This document shows, piece after piece, positions 27,141 to 34,872 of a DNA stretch of 64,000 nucleotides. Within the stretch, counting starts at the first letter, position 1; every line of letters starts with the position of its first letter. Below the pieces are notes generated by a model that saw only the letters and a list, made by a program, of their open reading frames with translations, was not told the origin of the DNA and did no database searches. The position numbers were made by a program, and so were the translations under genes. The DNA is from Pseudomonadota bacterium (lineage in GTDB: Bacteria > Pseudomonadota > Gammaproteobacteria > Steroidobacterales > Woeseiaceae): positions 1 to 64,000 of the forward strand of contig JADFSP010000013.1 in the NCBI GenBank assembly GCA_022560695.1, given 5' to 3'.

Positions 27141-27890
27141 GTGGAGAAGATTCTGGTCGGCCTGAAGCGCGTCGTGGATTACAACGTGCGGATTCGCGTC
27201 AATAGCGACGGCAGCGGCGTTGAAACCGATGGCCTGAAGATGAGCATTAATCCGTTCGATGAAATTGCACTCGAAGAGGCCCTGCGTATCAAGGATCGCG
27301 GCGAAGCCGCTGAAGTGATTGTCATCTCTATCGGAGCAAGTGAAGCAAAGCAGCAACTACGCACCGGACTTGCAATGGGCGCCGACCGCGCGATCCTGAT
27401 AATCAGCGACGGCAACCTGGATCCACTGAGTCGAGCTCGCGTGTTTCTCGAAATCGTCAATCGGGAGAGCCCGGACCTCGTCATACTCGGCAAGCAAGCC
27501 ATCGACGACGACAACAACCAGACCGGGCAGATGCTCGCTGCTCTGTGGGGACGGCCGCAGGCAACGTTTGCGTCCAAGCTCGAACTTGACGGCGATACGG
27601 CACGAGTGACGAGAGAAGTCGACGTTGGACTCGAAACGATCGAGATCGATCTGCCGGCCGTTGTGACGACAGACTTGCGCCTGAATGAGCCGCGCTACGT
27701 GAAATTGCCCGATATTATGAAAGCCAGGAAAAAACCGCTGGATGTGATACCCATCGACGAACTCGGTATCGGATCGGCGCCAACCATTGCCGAGCTGTCG
27801 TTCGAACCGCCTGCGATGCGCCAGAAGGGCATCATCGTGAACGATGTGCGCGCGCTGGTCTCGGCACTAAAGGACAAAGGGCTACTGTAA
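27141..27890 (+). CDS. etfB: Electron transfer flavoprotein beta subunit
   Basis: Carries electrons from acyl-CoA dehydrogenases to ETF:ubiquinone oxidoreductase. Start is the GTG at 27141 with GGGAG 8 bases upstream, giving VEKILVGLKRVVDYN; longer starts have no family match. Key motifs are MSINPFDEIALEEALR, the AMP-binding loop around LGKQAIDDDNNQTGQ, and TTDLRLNEPRYVKLPDIMKA. 249 residues, the usual length. Its TAA overlaps the etfA ATG by one base. Confidence 0.96.
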   Translation: MEKILVGLKRVVDYNVRIRVNSDGSGVETDGLKMSINPFDEIALEEALRIKDRGEAAEVIVISIGASEAKQQLRTGLAMGADRAILIISDGNLDPLSRARVFLEIVNRESPDLVILGKQAIDDDNNQTGQMLAALWGRPQATFASKLELDGDTARVTREVDVGLETIEIDLPAVVTTDLRLNEPRYVKLPDIMKARKKPLDVIPIDELGIGSAPTIAELSFEPPAMRQKGIIVNDVRALVSALKDKGLL

Positions 27891-28831
27891 TGGCAAAAAT
27901 TCTCGTGATTGCCGAGCACGACGGTGCGACCTTGAATCCAAGCGTCGCCAAGACCGTTGCTTGCGCGGCCGAAATCGACGCTGCGGATATCGATGTTGCT
28001 GTATTCGCGGTGTCGGCTGCGTCGATTGCTGCAGAAGCGGCACGACTGGAATCAATCAGTCGTGTGCTGACTATTGAAAATCCCGCAAACAAAGATGCGC
28101 TGGCAGCCATCATCGCACCGCAGGTTGCCTCGCTTGCGAGTGCCTATACTCATATTTTCGGTCCTTCGACGACATTCGGCAAAGACCTGATGCCGCGCGT
28201 CGCCGCGCTGATCGGTGTCAATCAAATCAGCGATATCATGTGCGTCGCTGGCAGCCATACGTTCAAGCGACCGATTTACGCAGGCAATGCCGTCGTCACA
28301 GTCGAGGCGCCGTCGGATCATCCCGTCGTGGCGACGGTGCGGATTGCCTCTTACAAGACCGTGTCAGCGAACAATTCGGCGTCAATTGAGACTGCCGAAG
28401 TGTCTGTCGAACTGCCGACGGGCACGCGTTTTATCGCGCTGCAAGCAGGCAAATCGGACCGGCCAGACTTGCAGACAGCCGCAACGGTCGTTTCCGGTGG
28501 CCGCGCCCTCGGCAGCTCGGAAAACTTCGATCTGATCTATGAACTCGCCGACAAGATGGGCGCCGGCGTCGGTGCGTCCAGGGCGGCGGTTGACGCAGGT
28601 TATGTGCCCAACGAAATGCAGGTTGGACAGACCGGCAAGATCATCGCCCCTGACCTGTACATCGCAATCGGAATTTCCGGTGCAATTCAACATCTTACGG
28701 GAATCAAGGACGCCGGGACGATCGTCGCGATCAACAAGGACGGCGAGGCTCCTATTTTTGAAGTCGCTGACTTTGGACTCGTGGGTGACCTGTTTCAAAT
28801 TATCCCGGAGTTGACGGCCGCCCTCGGCTGA
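27890..28831 (+). CDS. etfA: Electron transfer flavoprotein alpha subunit
   Basis: FAD-binding partner of EtfB, 313 residues. The FAD domain in the C-terminal half is clear: VVSGGRALGS, GASRAAVDAGYVPNEMQVGQTGKI, PDLYIAIGISGAIQH and AINKDGEAPIFEVADFGLVGDLF. Begins with MAKILVIAEHDGATLNPS. Coupled to etfB by a TAATG overlap. No ETF-QO gene in the window. Confidence 0.97.
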   Translation: MAKILVIAEHDGATLNPSVAKTVACAAEIDAADIDVAVFAVSAASIAAEAARLESISRVLTIENPANKDALAAIIAPQVASLASAYTHIFGPSTTFGKDLMPRVAALIGVNQISDIMCVAGSHTFKRPIYAGNAVVTVEAPSDHPVVATVRIASYKTVSANNSASIETAEVSVELPTGTRFIALQAGKSDRPDLQTAATVVSGGRALGSSENFDLIYELADKMGAGVGASRAAVDAGYVPNEMQVGQTGKIIAPDLYIAIGISGAIQHLTGIKDAGTIVAINKDGEAPIFEVADFGLVGDLFQIIPELTAALG

Positions 28832-28874
28832 TACTCCGCCACGGTGACATCGACCGGTTCAGAGCCGCGGCTGC

Positions 28875-29357
28875 TCAGAGATTTTCGAGTATCGATTCGG
28901 CGCTGCTGACTTCGAACTGGCCTGCTTTTTCGACGGCAACGTGCAATACAATTCCGTTGTCAACAATTAATGCAAATCGTTGCGCGCGTGTGCCCATGCC
29001 GAACGCAGAGGCATCGAAATCCAGACCAAGCGCCTTCGCGTATTCGCCGTTGCCGTCCGCCAACATCGTTACATGCTCGCCAACGCCGCGGTCCCGACCC
29101 CATGCATCCATGACGAACACATCGTTCACGGCCATACACGCAATCGTATTCACCCCTTTGGCGATGATTTTCTCAGCGTGATCGATAAAGCCAGGCAAGT
29201 GATTCATGGAGCAGGTCGGCGTAAATGCTCCCGGCACGGAAAAAATCACGACCTTCTTGTCCGCGAACAAGTCGTCTGTGGACATGGCGCCTGGACCCGA
29301 TTCGGTCATCACACCGAAAGTTCCGGATGGCATTTTTTCGCCAGCTTGTATCGACAT
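28875..29357 (-). CDS. Peroxiredoxin (Prx5/AhpE-type, thioredoxin fold)
   Basis: 160-residue thiol peroxidase that reduces hydrogen peroxide and alkyl hydroperoxides. The peroxidatic Cys lies in VPGAFTPTCSMNHLPGF (about residue 49). The conserved Arg is in MGTRAQRFALIVDNG. Sequence style is that of Prx5, which uses glutaredoxin or thioredoxin. Convergent with etfA; no operon partner. A protective role beside flavin-dependent acyl-CoA oxidation is plausible but inferred from position only. Confidence 0.93.
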   Translation of the reverse strand: MSIQAGEKMPSGTFGVMTESGPGAMSTDDLFADKKVVIFSVPGAFTPTCSMNHLPGFIDHAEKIIAKGVNTIACMAVNDVFVMDAWGRDRGVGEHVTMLADGNGEYAKALGLDFDASAFGMGTRAQRFALIVDNGIVLHVAVEKAGQFEVSSAESILENL

Positions 29358-29521
29358 TTAATGGCTCCTTGCTGCAAGAGAATCATCGCTCGCACGTCAT
29401 GCGTGGCGTGATGACAAGTAGAAACCGAATCTTAAGCGCATTGGATGCTCGCGTCATGTCTGCGAGGCTGGTGCCCTGTCCCGCAGCGTGTTGCCGGTAT
29501 GTGGGTACTGCGGTTCGCGAG

Positions 29522-29527
29522 TATAAT
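29522..29527 (+). promoter_or_regulatory. -10 box (TATAAT) of the acyl-CoA dehydrogenase gene
   Basis: A perfect TATAAT lies 23 bases before the ATG at 29551, and a strong ribosome site AGGAGGT sits 4 bases before that ATG. No good -35 hexamer is found at 16-18 bp, so an activator or alternative contacts may be used. The predicted 5' leader is only about 17 bases. Confidence 0.55.
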
Positions 29528-29550
29528 TTGGTGCCGCATCAGGAGGTTCT

Positions 29551-30717
29551 ATGCAATTTGCACTCACAGAAGATCAACAGATAATTCAGAACGCGGCTCG
29601 CGAGTTCGCGCAAAAGGAAATAGCGCCGGTTGCTGCCGAGTTTGATTTGCGCGGCGAGTTTCCCGTGGAAACAATACGCAAGGCGGGCGAATTGGGATTC
29701 ATGGGCGTTGAGGTACCCGAAGAGTACGGCGGTGCCGGCCTGGATCCAATCAGCTATGCGCTCGTGATGACCGAAATTTCCGCGGCTGACGCCGCGCACG
29801 GGACAATTGTGTCGGTCAATAACTCATTGTACGGCTCATCGCTGCTCGAATTCGGTACAGAAGAACAGAAGCAGGCGTTTCTGACCCCTGTGGCGTCCGG
29901 GGCTGTGAACGGTGCCTACGCAATGACCGAACCTCACTGTGGCTCGGATGCGCGCGCCATGCGCTCGCGTGCCGAATTATCGGGCGATGGCTCCCATTAC
30001 ACGATCAATGCCAGGAAGTCCTGGGTTACGTCTGGTCCGGTCGCAAAATACGTCATCCTGTTCGCGCAAACTATTCAAGCGGATGGCGAATCTTCGGGTA
30101 TCAGTGCCTTTATCGTCGACGCCGATGAGCCAGGATTTCATCGCGGTAAGATCGAGCCGAAACTCGGAATTCGTGCATCGGCGACCTGCGAAATAGAGCT
30201 GAGCGATTATCGTTGCCCGGTCGCGCATCGCATCGGTGAAGAAGGTCAGGGATTCCGCATCGCCTTGACCGTGCTGGATTCCGGGCGCATTGGTATCGCA
30301 GCGCAGGCGCTTGGTATTGCGCAAGCTGCTTACGAGGCGTCTGTGGAGTACTCACGCGAGCGCAAGGCGTTCGGCGAGTCGATCGGCAGTTTTCAGTCAA
30401 TTCAGAACAAAATTGCCGACATGAAGACGCGCATCGAGGCCTCCCGCCTGCTCGTTCTGCAAGCTGCCTGGGCAAAGGCTCGCAGCGAGAGCAGCGGCGT
30501 GAAGAATACGCTCAACGCGAGCATGGCCAAGTTGTTTGCGTCGGAAACGGCCATGTTCGTGACACATCAGGCCGTGCAAATTCATGGTGGCATGGGGTAC
30601 AGCAAGGAATTGCCGCTGGAACGGTATTTTCGTGATGCGAAAATCACCGAGATTTACGAAGGCACGAGCGAGATTCAGCGGCTGGTCATCGGCCGGCTGG
30701 AGACCGGGCTGCGCTGA
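29551..30717 (+). CDS. Acyl-CoA dehydrogenase
   Basis: FAD enzyme that makes the trans-2 double bond in acyl-CoA and passes electrons to ETF. 388 residues with AYAMTEPHCGSDARAM (flavin/substrate signature), KSWVTSGPVAKYVILFAQ, and the C-terminal VHGG-type loop HGGMGYSKELPLERYFRDAKITEIYEGTSE. The Glu of ITEIYEGTSE is at the position of the catalytic base of short- and medium-chain enzymes. Substrate chain length is not readable, though this layout is usual for short-chain or branched-chain types. etfBA lies 720 bp upstream on the same strand. Confidence 0.94.
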   Translation: MQFALTEDQQIIQNAAREFAQKEIAPVAAEFDLRGEFPVETIRKAGELGFMGVEVPEEYGGAGLDPISYALVMTEISAADAAHGTIVSVNNSLYGSSLLEFGTEEQKQAFLTPVASGAVNGAYAMTEPHCGSDARAMRSRAELSGDGSHYTINARKSWVTSGPVAKYVILFAQTIQADGESSGISAFIVDADEPGFHRGKIEPKLGIRASATCEIELSDYRCPVAHRIGEEGQGFRIALTVLDSGRIGIAAQALGIAQAAYEASVEYSRERKAFGESIGSFQSIQNKIADMKTRIEASRLLVLQAAWAKARSESSGVKNTLNASMAKLFASETAMFVTHQAVQIHGGMGYSKELPLERYFRDAKITEIYEGTSEIQRLVIGRLETGLR

Positions 30718-30767
30718 CCATCATCGTCGGGTTGTTTCCAATGACCGGTCCTGCGCCGCACGGGCCA

Positions 30768-30889
30768 TTGAAAGTCTCAGGCGTGTGCGAGACAAGGCAA
30801 GCATCGCCGAGAACGCGCAGTGTACACGCAAGTACACGAGCATTTTGAGGCGATGATTAACGCCGTATCGCGCCGCATGGGGCTTTCAA
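30768..30889 (+). repeat. Four-level nested inverted repeat (putative structured RNA or REP-like element)
   Basis: Four stems nest inside each other over 122 bp: TTGAAAGTCTC with GGGGCTTTCAA (11 bp, two G-U pairs in plus-strand RNA only), GGCGT with ACGCC, CATCGCC with GGCGATG (perfect 7 bp), and GTGTAC with GTACAC around a 6-base loop. It fills the gap between the acyl-CoA dehydrogenase stop and the convergent ferredoxin stop. No open reading frame fits. The G-U pairs suggest that the plus-strand transcript folds. No T-run follows, so it is not a simple terminator. Confidence 0.65.
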
Positions 30890-30893
30890 CGAC

Positions 30894-31214
30894 CTAGTAG
30901 TCGTTGTCCGCGACGTGGACGATCAGCCCGTCGAATTCGTCGGTGACTTCGAGCTGACAGGTCAGGCGGCTGTTGGATTTTCTCTCGAATGCGGCGTCGA
31001 GCATGCTGTCCTCCATGTCATCCATCTTCGGCAGCTTGTCCAGCCAGGCTTCGTCTATGTAGCTGTGGCACGTCGCGCACGCGCAGGCGCCGCCACATTC
31101 GGCAACGATGCCCTGAATATCATTATTGATTGCACCTTCCATGACCGAGTAACCGGTCTCGACGTCAACATCGTGTTGAGTCCCGTCGGGCGTGATGTAG
31201 CTGATCTTTGGCAT
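30894..31214 (-). CDS. [2Fe-2S] ferredoxin, adrenodoxin/putidaredoxin type
   Basis: 106 residues. Cluster ligands fit C-x5-C-x2-C plus a distal Cys: CGGACACATC near residues 40-50 and LTCQL near 86. The acidic helix MDDMEDSMLDAAFERK is typical of ferredoxins that serve P450 systems or related monooxygenases. No P450 or reductase lies in the window, so the partner is unknown. It is distinct from the isc-operon ferredoxin in context. Its stop is 4 bp from the nested inverted repeat. Confidence 0.93.
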   Translation of the reverse strand: MPKISYITPDGTQHDVDVETGYSVMEGAINNDIQGIVAECGGACACATCHSYIDEAWLDKLPKMDDMEDSMLDAAFERKSNSRLTCQLEVTDEFDGLIVHVADNDY

Positions 31215-31250
31215 ATCTAGAAAAAACGGTTTTTGCGGGCGCGTAGTTTA

Positions 31251-31280
31251 GGGGCGTTGACCGGATTCGGTCAACGCCCC
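31251..31280 (-). terminator. Strong hairpin after the TonB2 operon
   Basis: A perfect 12-bp stem (GGGGCGTTGACC and complement) with a 6-base loop, 40 bp beyond the TPR gene stop. Neither strand has a T-run directly after it, so termination would be inefficient or the hairpin may protect the 3' end of the mRNA. It also lies just upstream of the ferredoxin start. Confidence 0.5.
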
Positions 31281-31319
31281 CATGAGCTTCGGTTCGGAAA
31301 ATAAGCAGCGGTTGTCGAA

Positions 31320-32696
31320 TCAGACGCGATTGCTTTGCGCGCGTCGCTCGTCGACCTCCCTGCGTTTCTTGCGTGCCGCTGCCTGAGCATCGCGTATCGC
31401 TTGATTCCGCTCGACGTCGGCATCGATTACCCGGATCCACTGATTGGCAACACGGCGCGAGCGTTTGGTCTTGGCCGCGGCTCGAAACGCACGGATCGAT
31501 GCCTTGTACTCCTGCTTGTTGTAGAGACACATGCCCAGCGAGATCTGCGCATGGTCAGGGCTCTTGAGCCTGTCTTTCTTCTGACGGCCTTTTTCGTCCT
31601 TTCTCAGACCCACGCGAACCGCTGTGATGCATTCGTCGTATTTACCGATATTCAGGTAGGCGTTACCCAGGCGAACGTCGAGTTCGCCGTCGTCGCTGAG
31701 CCGCGCAGCTTCCTGCAGGGCCGGAATCGCACGCTCGTCCTCCTGCGCCAGCATCCAGGCTTGTGATAACAGGCGATAATTCTTTGCGATCTTCGTGACC
31801 CGGCCAGACGCCATTTCCCGTTCCAGCAACGTGGCTGCCATGTACGGGACCTCGCGCTGTAAATAGAGCTGCGCCATGGTGACAAATTCACTCTCTTTTT
31901 CGAGCATCTTCTGGGTATTCGCGGCACTGTAGGATGCGATCAGGTTCTGATCCTCTCCAAGTTCCGTGTATGCTCCGGCAAGCGAAAACCAGTAACGCTT
32001 CTTCGGCCAGTTCACGAGCAGGATTTTCTGAATGTCTCGAACCATCCGATAATCCTCTTGCTGGAAATAGGCGAAGTTCAGCAACACGTACCAGTTTTCC
32101 TTGGCGGGCTTATCTCGCTCCTTGGCAATGCGCATGGCATTCTCGATCGGATCGATCATCGCTTTGTAGCGTTGCACCTGGTAAAGGTTTTGTGCCTTCA
32201 GGATAAAAGGCGCCGATGGCGGGTTCGGCTCCATGACAAACCATTTGTCGAGGGTATTCAGCGCTGACCGATATTTCTCCTCCATCGTGTAGAGCTGGGC
32301 AAGCGTATAGGTCGTCTGTTTGGCCATTTGCGGTTCGAGACTGGGAATCCCCAGCATGCGCTCGTAAATGCCAATCGCCTTCGGGATGTCGTCCATGTTG
32401 TAGTAAACGAAGCCCATGTAATTGAGCACATTGACCTGCTCATACTCCGTCAGCTTGTCCGGGTTATACATGCGGTTCAGGATACGAAGGGCGGCCTGGT
32501 ACTCTTTCTCCTCTACCAGTTCTCCGGCCTTCGTAATCTTGTCGTAGACTTCTTTGCTGACCGCCTGGGCCTGCTTGGTCTTTTGTTTTCTCTGTTGCTG
32601 ATCGTCTTTTTGAGCTGCTGACGCTGTACCCAATGCGAGTACGGCGCAGAGCGCAACGAGACCTGCAGTTCGTAATAATGATCTATTGCTGTTCAT
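31320..32696 (-). CDS. Tetratricopeptide-repeat protein of the TonB2 system
   Basis: 458 residues with a signal peptide (TAGLVALCAVLALGTASAAQ) and then helix pairs of TPR type, e.g. YQAALRILNRMYNP, VLNYMGFVYYNMDDIPKAIGIYERML and AYLNIGKYDECITAVRVGL. The C-terminus is basic (AARKKRREVDERRAQSN). TPR genes end TonB2 operons in Vibrio, Shewanella and relatives, where the protein is thought to be periplasmic and to assist the TonB complex. Follows tonB by 62 bp. Confidence 0.85.
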   Translation of the reverse strand: MNSNRSLLRTAGLVALCAVLALGTASAAQKDDQQQRKQKTKQAQAVSKEVYDKITKAGELVEEKEYQAALRILNRMYNPDKLTEYEQVNVLNYMGFVYYNMDDIPKAIGIYERMLGIPSLEPQMAKQTTYTLAQLYTMEEKYRSALNTLDKWFVMEPNPPSAPFILKAQNLYQVQRYKAMIDPIENAMRIAKERDKPAKENWYVLLNFAYFQQEDYRMVRDIQKILLVNWPKKRYWFSLAGAYTELGEDQNLIASYSAANTQKMLEKESEFVTMAQLYLQREVPYMAATLLEREMASGRVTKIAKNYRLLSQAWMLAQEDERAIPALQEAARLSDDGELDVRLGNAYLNIGKYDECITAVRVGLRKDEKGRQKKDRLKSPDHAQISLGMCLYNKQEYKASIRAFRAAAKTKRSRRVANQWIRVIDADVERNQAIRDAQAAARKKRREVDERRAQSNRV

Positions 32697-32758
32697 TGCG
32701 GAATGTATCCTCTTCGATCAGTTTGATCCCGCCAGGGTCAGGATGTCCGATCCAGTCT

Positions 32759-33364
32759 CTAATCCTCGATCTTGAACGTGATGCGAGTCTTTACGCCGGA
32801 TACGTCGACCGGCACTCCATCTACGACGCGAGGTTTGTATTTGAACTTCAGGACAGCGCGCGTTGCCGCCCGTACGAACAGGCTGCTCGTCGAAAACAGG
32901 ACAATCACATCACGGATCGTGCCAGTCGTCGTCACCGTGAACGAGAGATCGACGTAGCCCTCAAGACCCCGCGATAAGGCGCGCGCAGGGTACACGGGCG
33001 CCACACGCACGATTGGCAGGTAGTCGCCCTCGGCGATATTCATGCTACCAGGACCGCCGATGCTCATGTCTGCTGACATTGGCGGCGGCCGGATATTGAT
33101 CGTCGGTGCATTTGGATCAATGTTGTCCAGGTCCTGAGGCGGCGTCTCAGGCGGCGTCTCAGGCGGTTTTGGCGGTTTTTCGGGCTTGAAGTCTTCGGTA
33201 TTGAGATTCTCATTGCGCTTGATGCGCACGAAATCCAGTTGGTACCGGGTACGTTCCTTGGTCACCGCAGATTCGCCATATTCGATCAGCAGGTGCATGA
33301 CGAAAAGCAGGCTGAGCGTGACGACCACACCGAGGACAATGGAAAATGCGTAACGGCCAATCAT
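32759..33364 (-). CDS. tonB: Energy transducer TonB
   Basis: 201 residues: N-terminal membrane anchor (FSIVLGVVVTLSLLFVMHLLIEYG) with no long cytoplasmic tail, a short proline-rich spacer (PEKPPKPPETPPETPP), and the C-terminal TonB domain starting APVYPARALSRGLEGYVDLSFTV and ending RAVLKFKYKPRVVDG. The spacer is much shorter than in E. coli TonB, as is usual for TonB2. Couples the proton gradient to outer-membrane receptors through the ExbB/ExbD proteins coded upstream. Confidence 0.94.
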   Translation of the reverse strand: MIGRYAFSIVLGVVVTLSLLFVMHLLIEYGESAVTKERTRYQLDFVRIKRNENLNTEDFKPEKPPKPPETPPETPPQDLDNIDPNAPTINIRPPPMSADMSIGGPGSMNIAEGDYLPIVRVAPVYPARALSRGLEGYVDLSFTVTTTGTIRDVIVLFSTSSLFVRAATRAVLKFKYKPRVVDGVPVDVSGVKTRITFKIED

Positions 33365-33451
33365 GGATCAAATCTCCTCAGCGGTGGTTGCCGCTTTGTC
33401 TGGCGCCGGGCGCACACCAGGTAATAAGACAATTGCCCGGCGCTGTTGTTC

Positions 33452-33859
33452 CTAGTCATCGATGGCCGAAATCGCAACGTTTGCGACGCCTGCCTGTTTC
33501 GCGGCTTGCATCACGATCGTGAGCGCCTCGTTCGTCGAATCCCTGTCGGCCTGGATGACGATCGATCCCTTGGGATTCTCGAGATGCAGGCGCTCGATAC
33601 TGGCGCGCACAGCACGCGGATCGATCTCTTTTCGGTCAATCCAGATCTCGTCATTCTCACTGATCGCAATCAGGATCGCAGCGTCTTGCTGTTTATCCGC
33701 CGTCATTGCATACGGGCGGTTGACATCGATGCCGGCTTCCTTGATGAATGATGCGGTTACGATAAAGAATATGAGCATGATGAACACGACGTCCAGCATC
33801 GGAGTCAGGTTGATCTCATTGTCTTCCTCGTCGTCGCCGAATCCTTTTTTTCTACGCAT
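33452..33859 (-). CDS. exbD: Biopolymer transporter ExbD (second copy)
   Basis: 135 residues; one membrane helix INLTPMLDVVFIMLIFFIVT with the essential proton-carrying Asp, then a periplasmic domain ending IVMQAAKQAGVANVAISA. Similar in layout and sequence to the adjacent ExbD gene, so the operon codes two related subunits. They may form a mixed dimer (inference). Confidence 0.93.
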   Translation of the reverse strand: MRRKKGFGDDEEDNEINLTPMLDVVFIMLIFFIVTASFIKEAGIDVNRPYAMTADKQQDAAILIAISENDEIWIDRKEIDPRAVRASIERLHLENPKGSIVIQADRDSTNEALTIVMQAAKQAGVANVAISAIDD

Positions 33860-33908
33860 TGCTACTGTCCTATGTTGAGCACTGGCCGGATCGCGCGCCG
33901 GTCCCAGC

Positions 33909-34322
33909 TCAGTTGCGAGCCGCTATCGAAATGTTGTAGACGCCAGCCTGCCGCGACGCGTCCATTACAGTCACGAGCATTTTATTGGTCGATTTCAAGT
34001 GCGGTTGAATAACGACCGATCCACTTGGATTCTCCGCGTGCAAGCGCTCGATATTTGCTCGCACGGCACGCGGATCGATGATGCGCCGATCGATCAGGAT
34101 ATCGTCGGTAGCCGTGATCTGGACGAGGATGTTGGCATCTTCCGGCTTTGACTCGGTAATCGGTGCATCCGGGCGGTTCACATCGAGCCCCGATTCCTTG
34201 ACGAAAGATGCGGTCACGATGAAGAAGATGAGCATGATGAACACGACGTCCAGCATGGGCGTCAGGTTGATCTCATTTTCTTCCTCTTCCCCGCCGATGT
34301 CATCGAAATGGTGCCTGCGCAT
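33909..34322 (-). CDS. exbD: Biopolymer transporter ExbD (first copy)
   Basis: 137 residues. The helix around NLTPMLDVVFIMLIFFIVT is identical to that of the next gene and includes the functional Asp. The N-terminus is unusually rich in His, Asp and Glu (RRHHFDDIGGEEEENE). The periplasmic part ends TVMDASRQAGVYNISIAAR. Lies 10 bp after exbB and 49 bp before the second exbD. Confidence 0.93.
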   Translation of the reverse strand: MRRHHFDDIGGEEEENEINLTPMLDVVFIMLIFFIVTASFVKESGLDVNRPDAPITESKPEDANILVQITATDDILIDRRIIDPRAVRANIERLHAENPSGSVVIQPHLKSTNKMLVTVMDASRQAGVYNISIAARN

Positions 34323-34332
34323 GATTTATTCC

Positions 34333-34860
34333 TCAGTGATCCATAGTAAGCGAGTCCTCGAGAAACTCAACCTCACGGGCCGCACGACGGGTAAGCAATG
34401 TTACGAGCAGAACCCCGGACAGGGCCCCAACCATTCCCGCCATGGTCGGCACGGTGGCCTGGGATACGCCGGCAGCCATCGCCCGGACATTTCCGGAGCC
34501 GGACACGGCCATGACCTGAAACACACTGATCATGCCGGTTACGGTACCCATAAGACCCAGCAGAGGGCACAAGGCGACGAACGTCTGAATCATCGCAATA
34601 CCCTTGTTCGTCGCGATGCTGAATTGCGAGATCATCAACTCACGTATCTGATGTGCGTTCCAGGATCGACGCTCCTGCCGTGACTCCCATGAGTCATGAA
34701 TTTCCCTGGACATCGTTTTCATCGTGGAGCGGAAATACAGCAGCCGCTCGACGATGAGCGACCACATCAGAAAGATCGTGAGCGCTATCCACCGCAGTAC
34801 CGGACCACCCAATTCCATGAAGTCGCGGATGGCTTCAAAACTGTCAGTTAGCCAAAGCAT
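34333..34860 (-). CDS. exbB: MotA/TolQ/ExbB proton channel protein (ExbB2)
   Basis: 175 residues, three membrane helices. First helix VLRWIALTIFLMWSLIVERLLYF; second and third in the ExbB core MIQTFVALCPLLGLMGTVTGMISVFQ and AGMVGALSGVLLVTLLTRR. The core Thr and Gly residues of the channel are kept. It partners the ExbD proteins that follow and the larger TtpC-like protein coded just before (gap of 12 bp). Confidence 0.94.
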   Translation of the reverse strand: MLWLTDSFEAIRDFMELGGPVLRWIALTIFLMWSLIVERLLYFRSTMKTMSREIHDSWESRQERRSWNAHQIRELMISQFSIATNKGIAMIQTFVALCPLLGLMGTVTGMISVFQVMAVSGSGNVRAMAAGVSQATVPTMAGMVGALSGVLLVTLLTRRAAREVEFLEDSLTMDH

Positions 34861-34872
34861 GGATGCTCCTCA

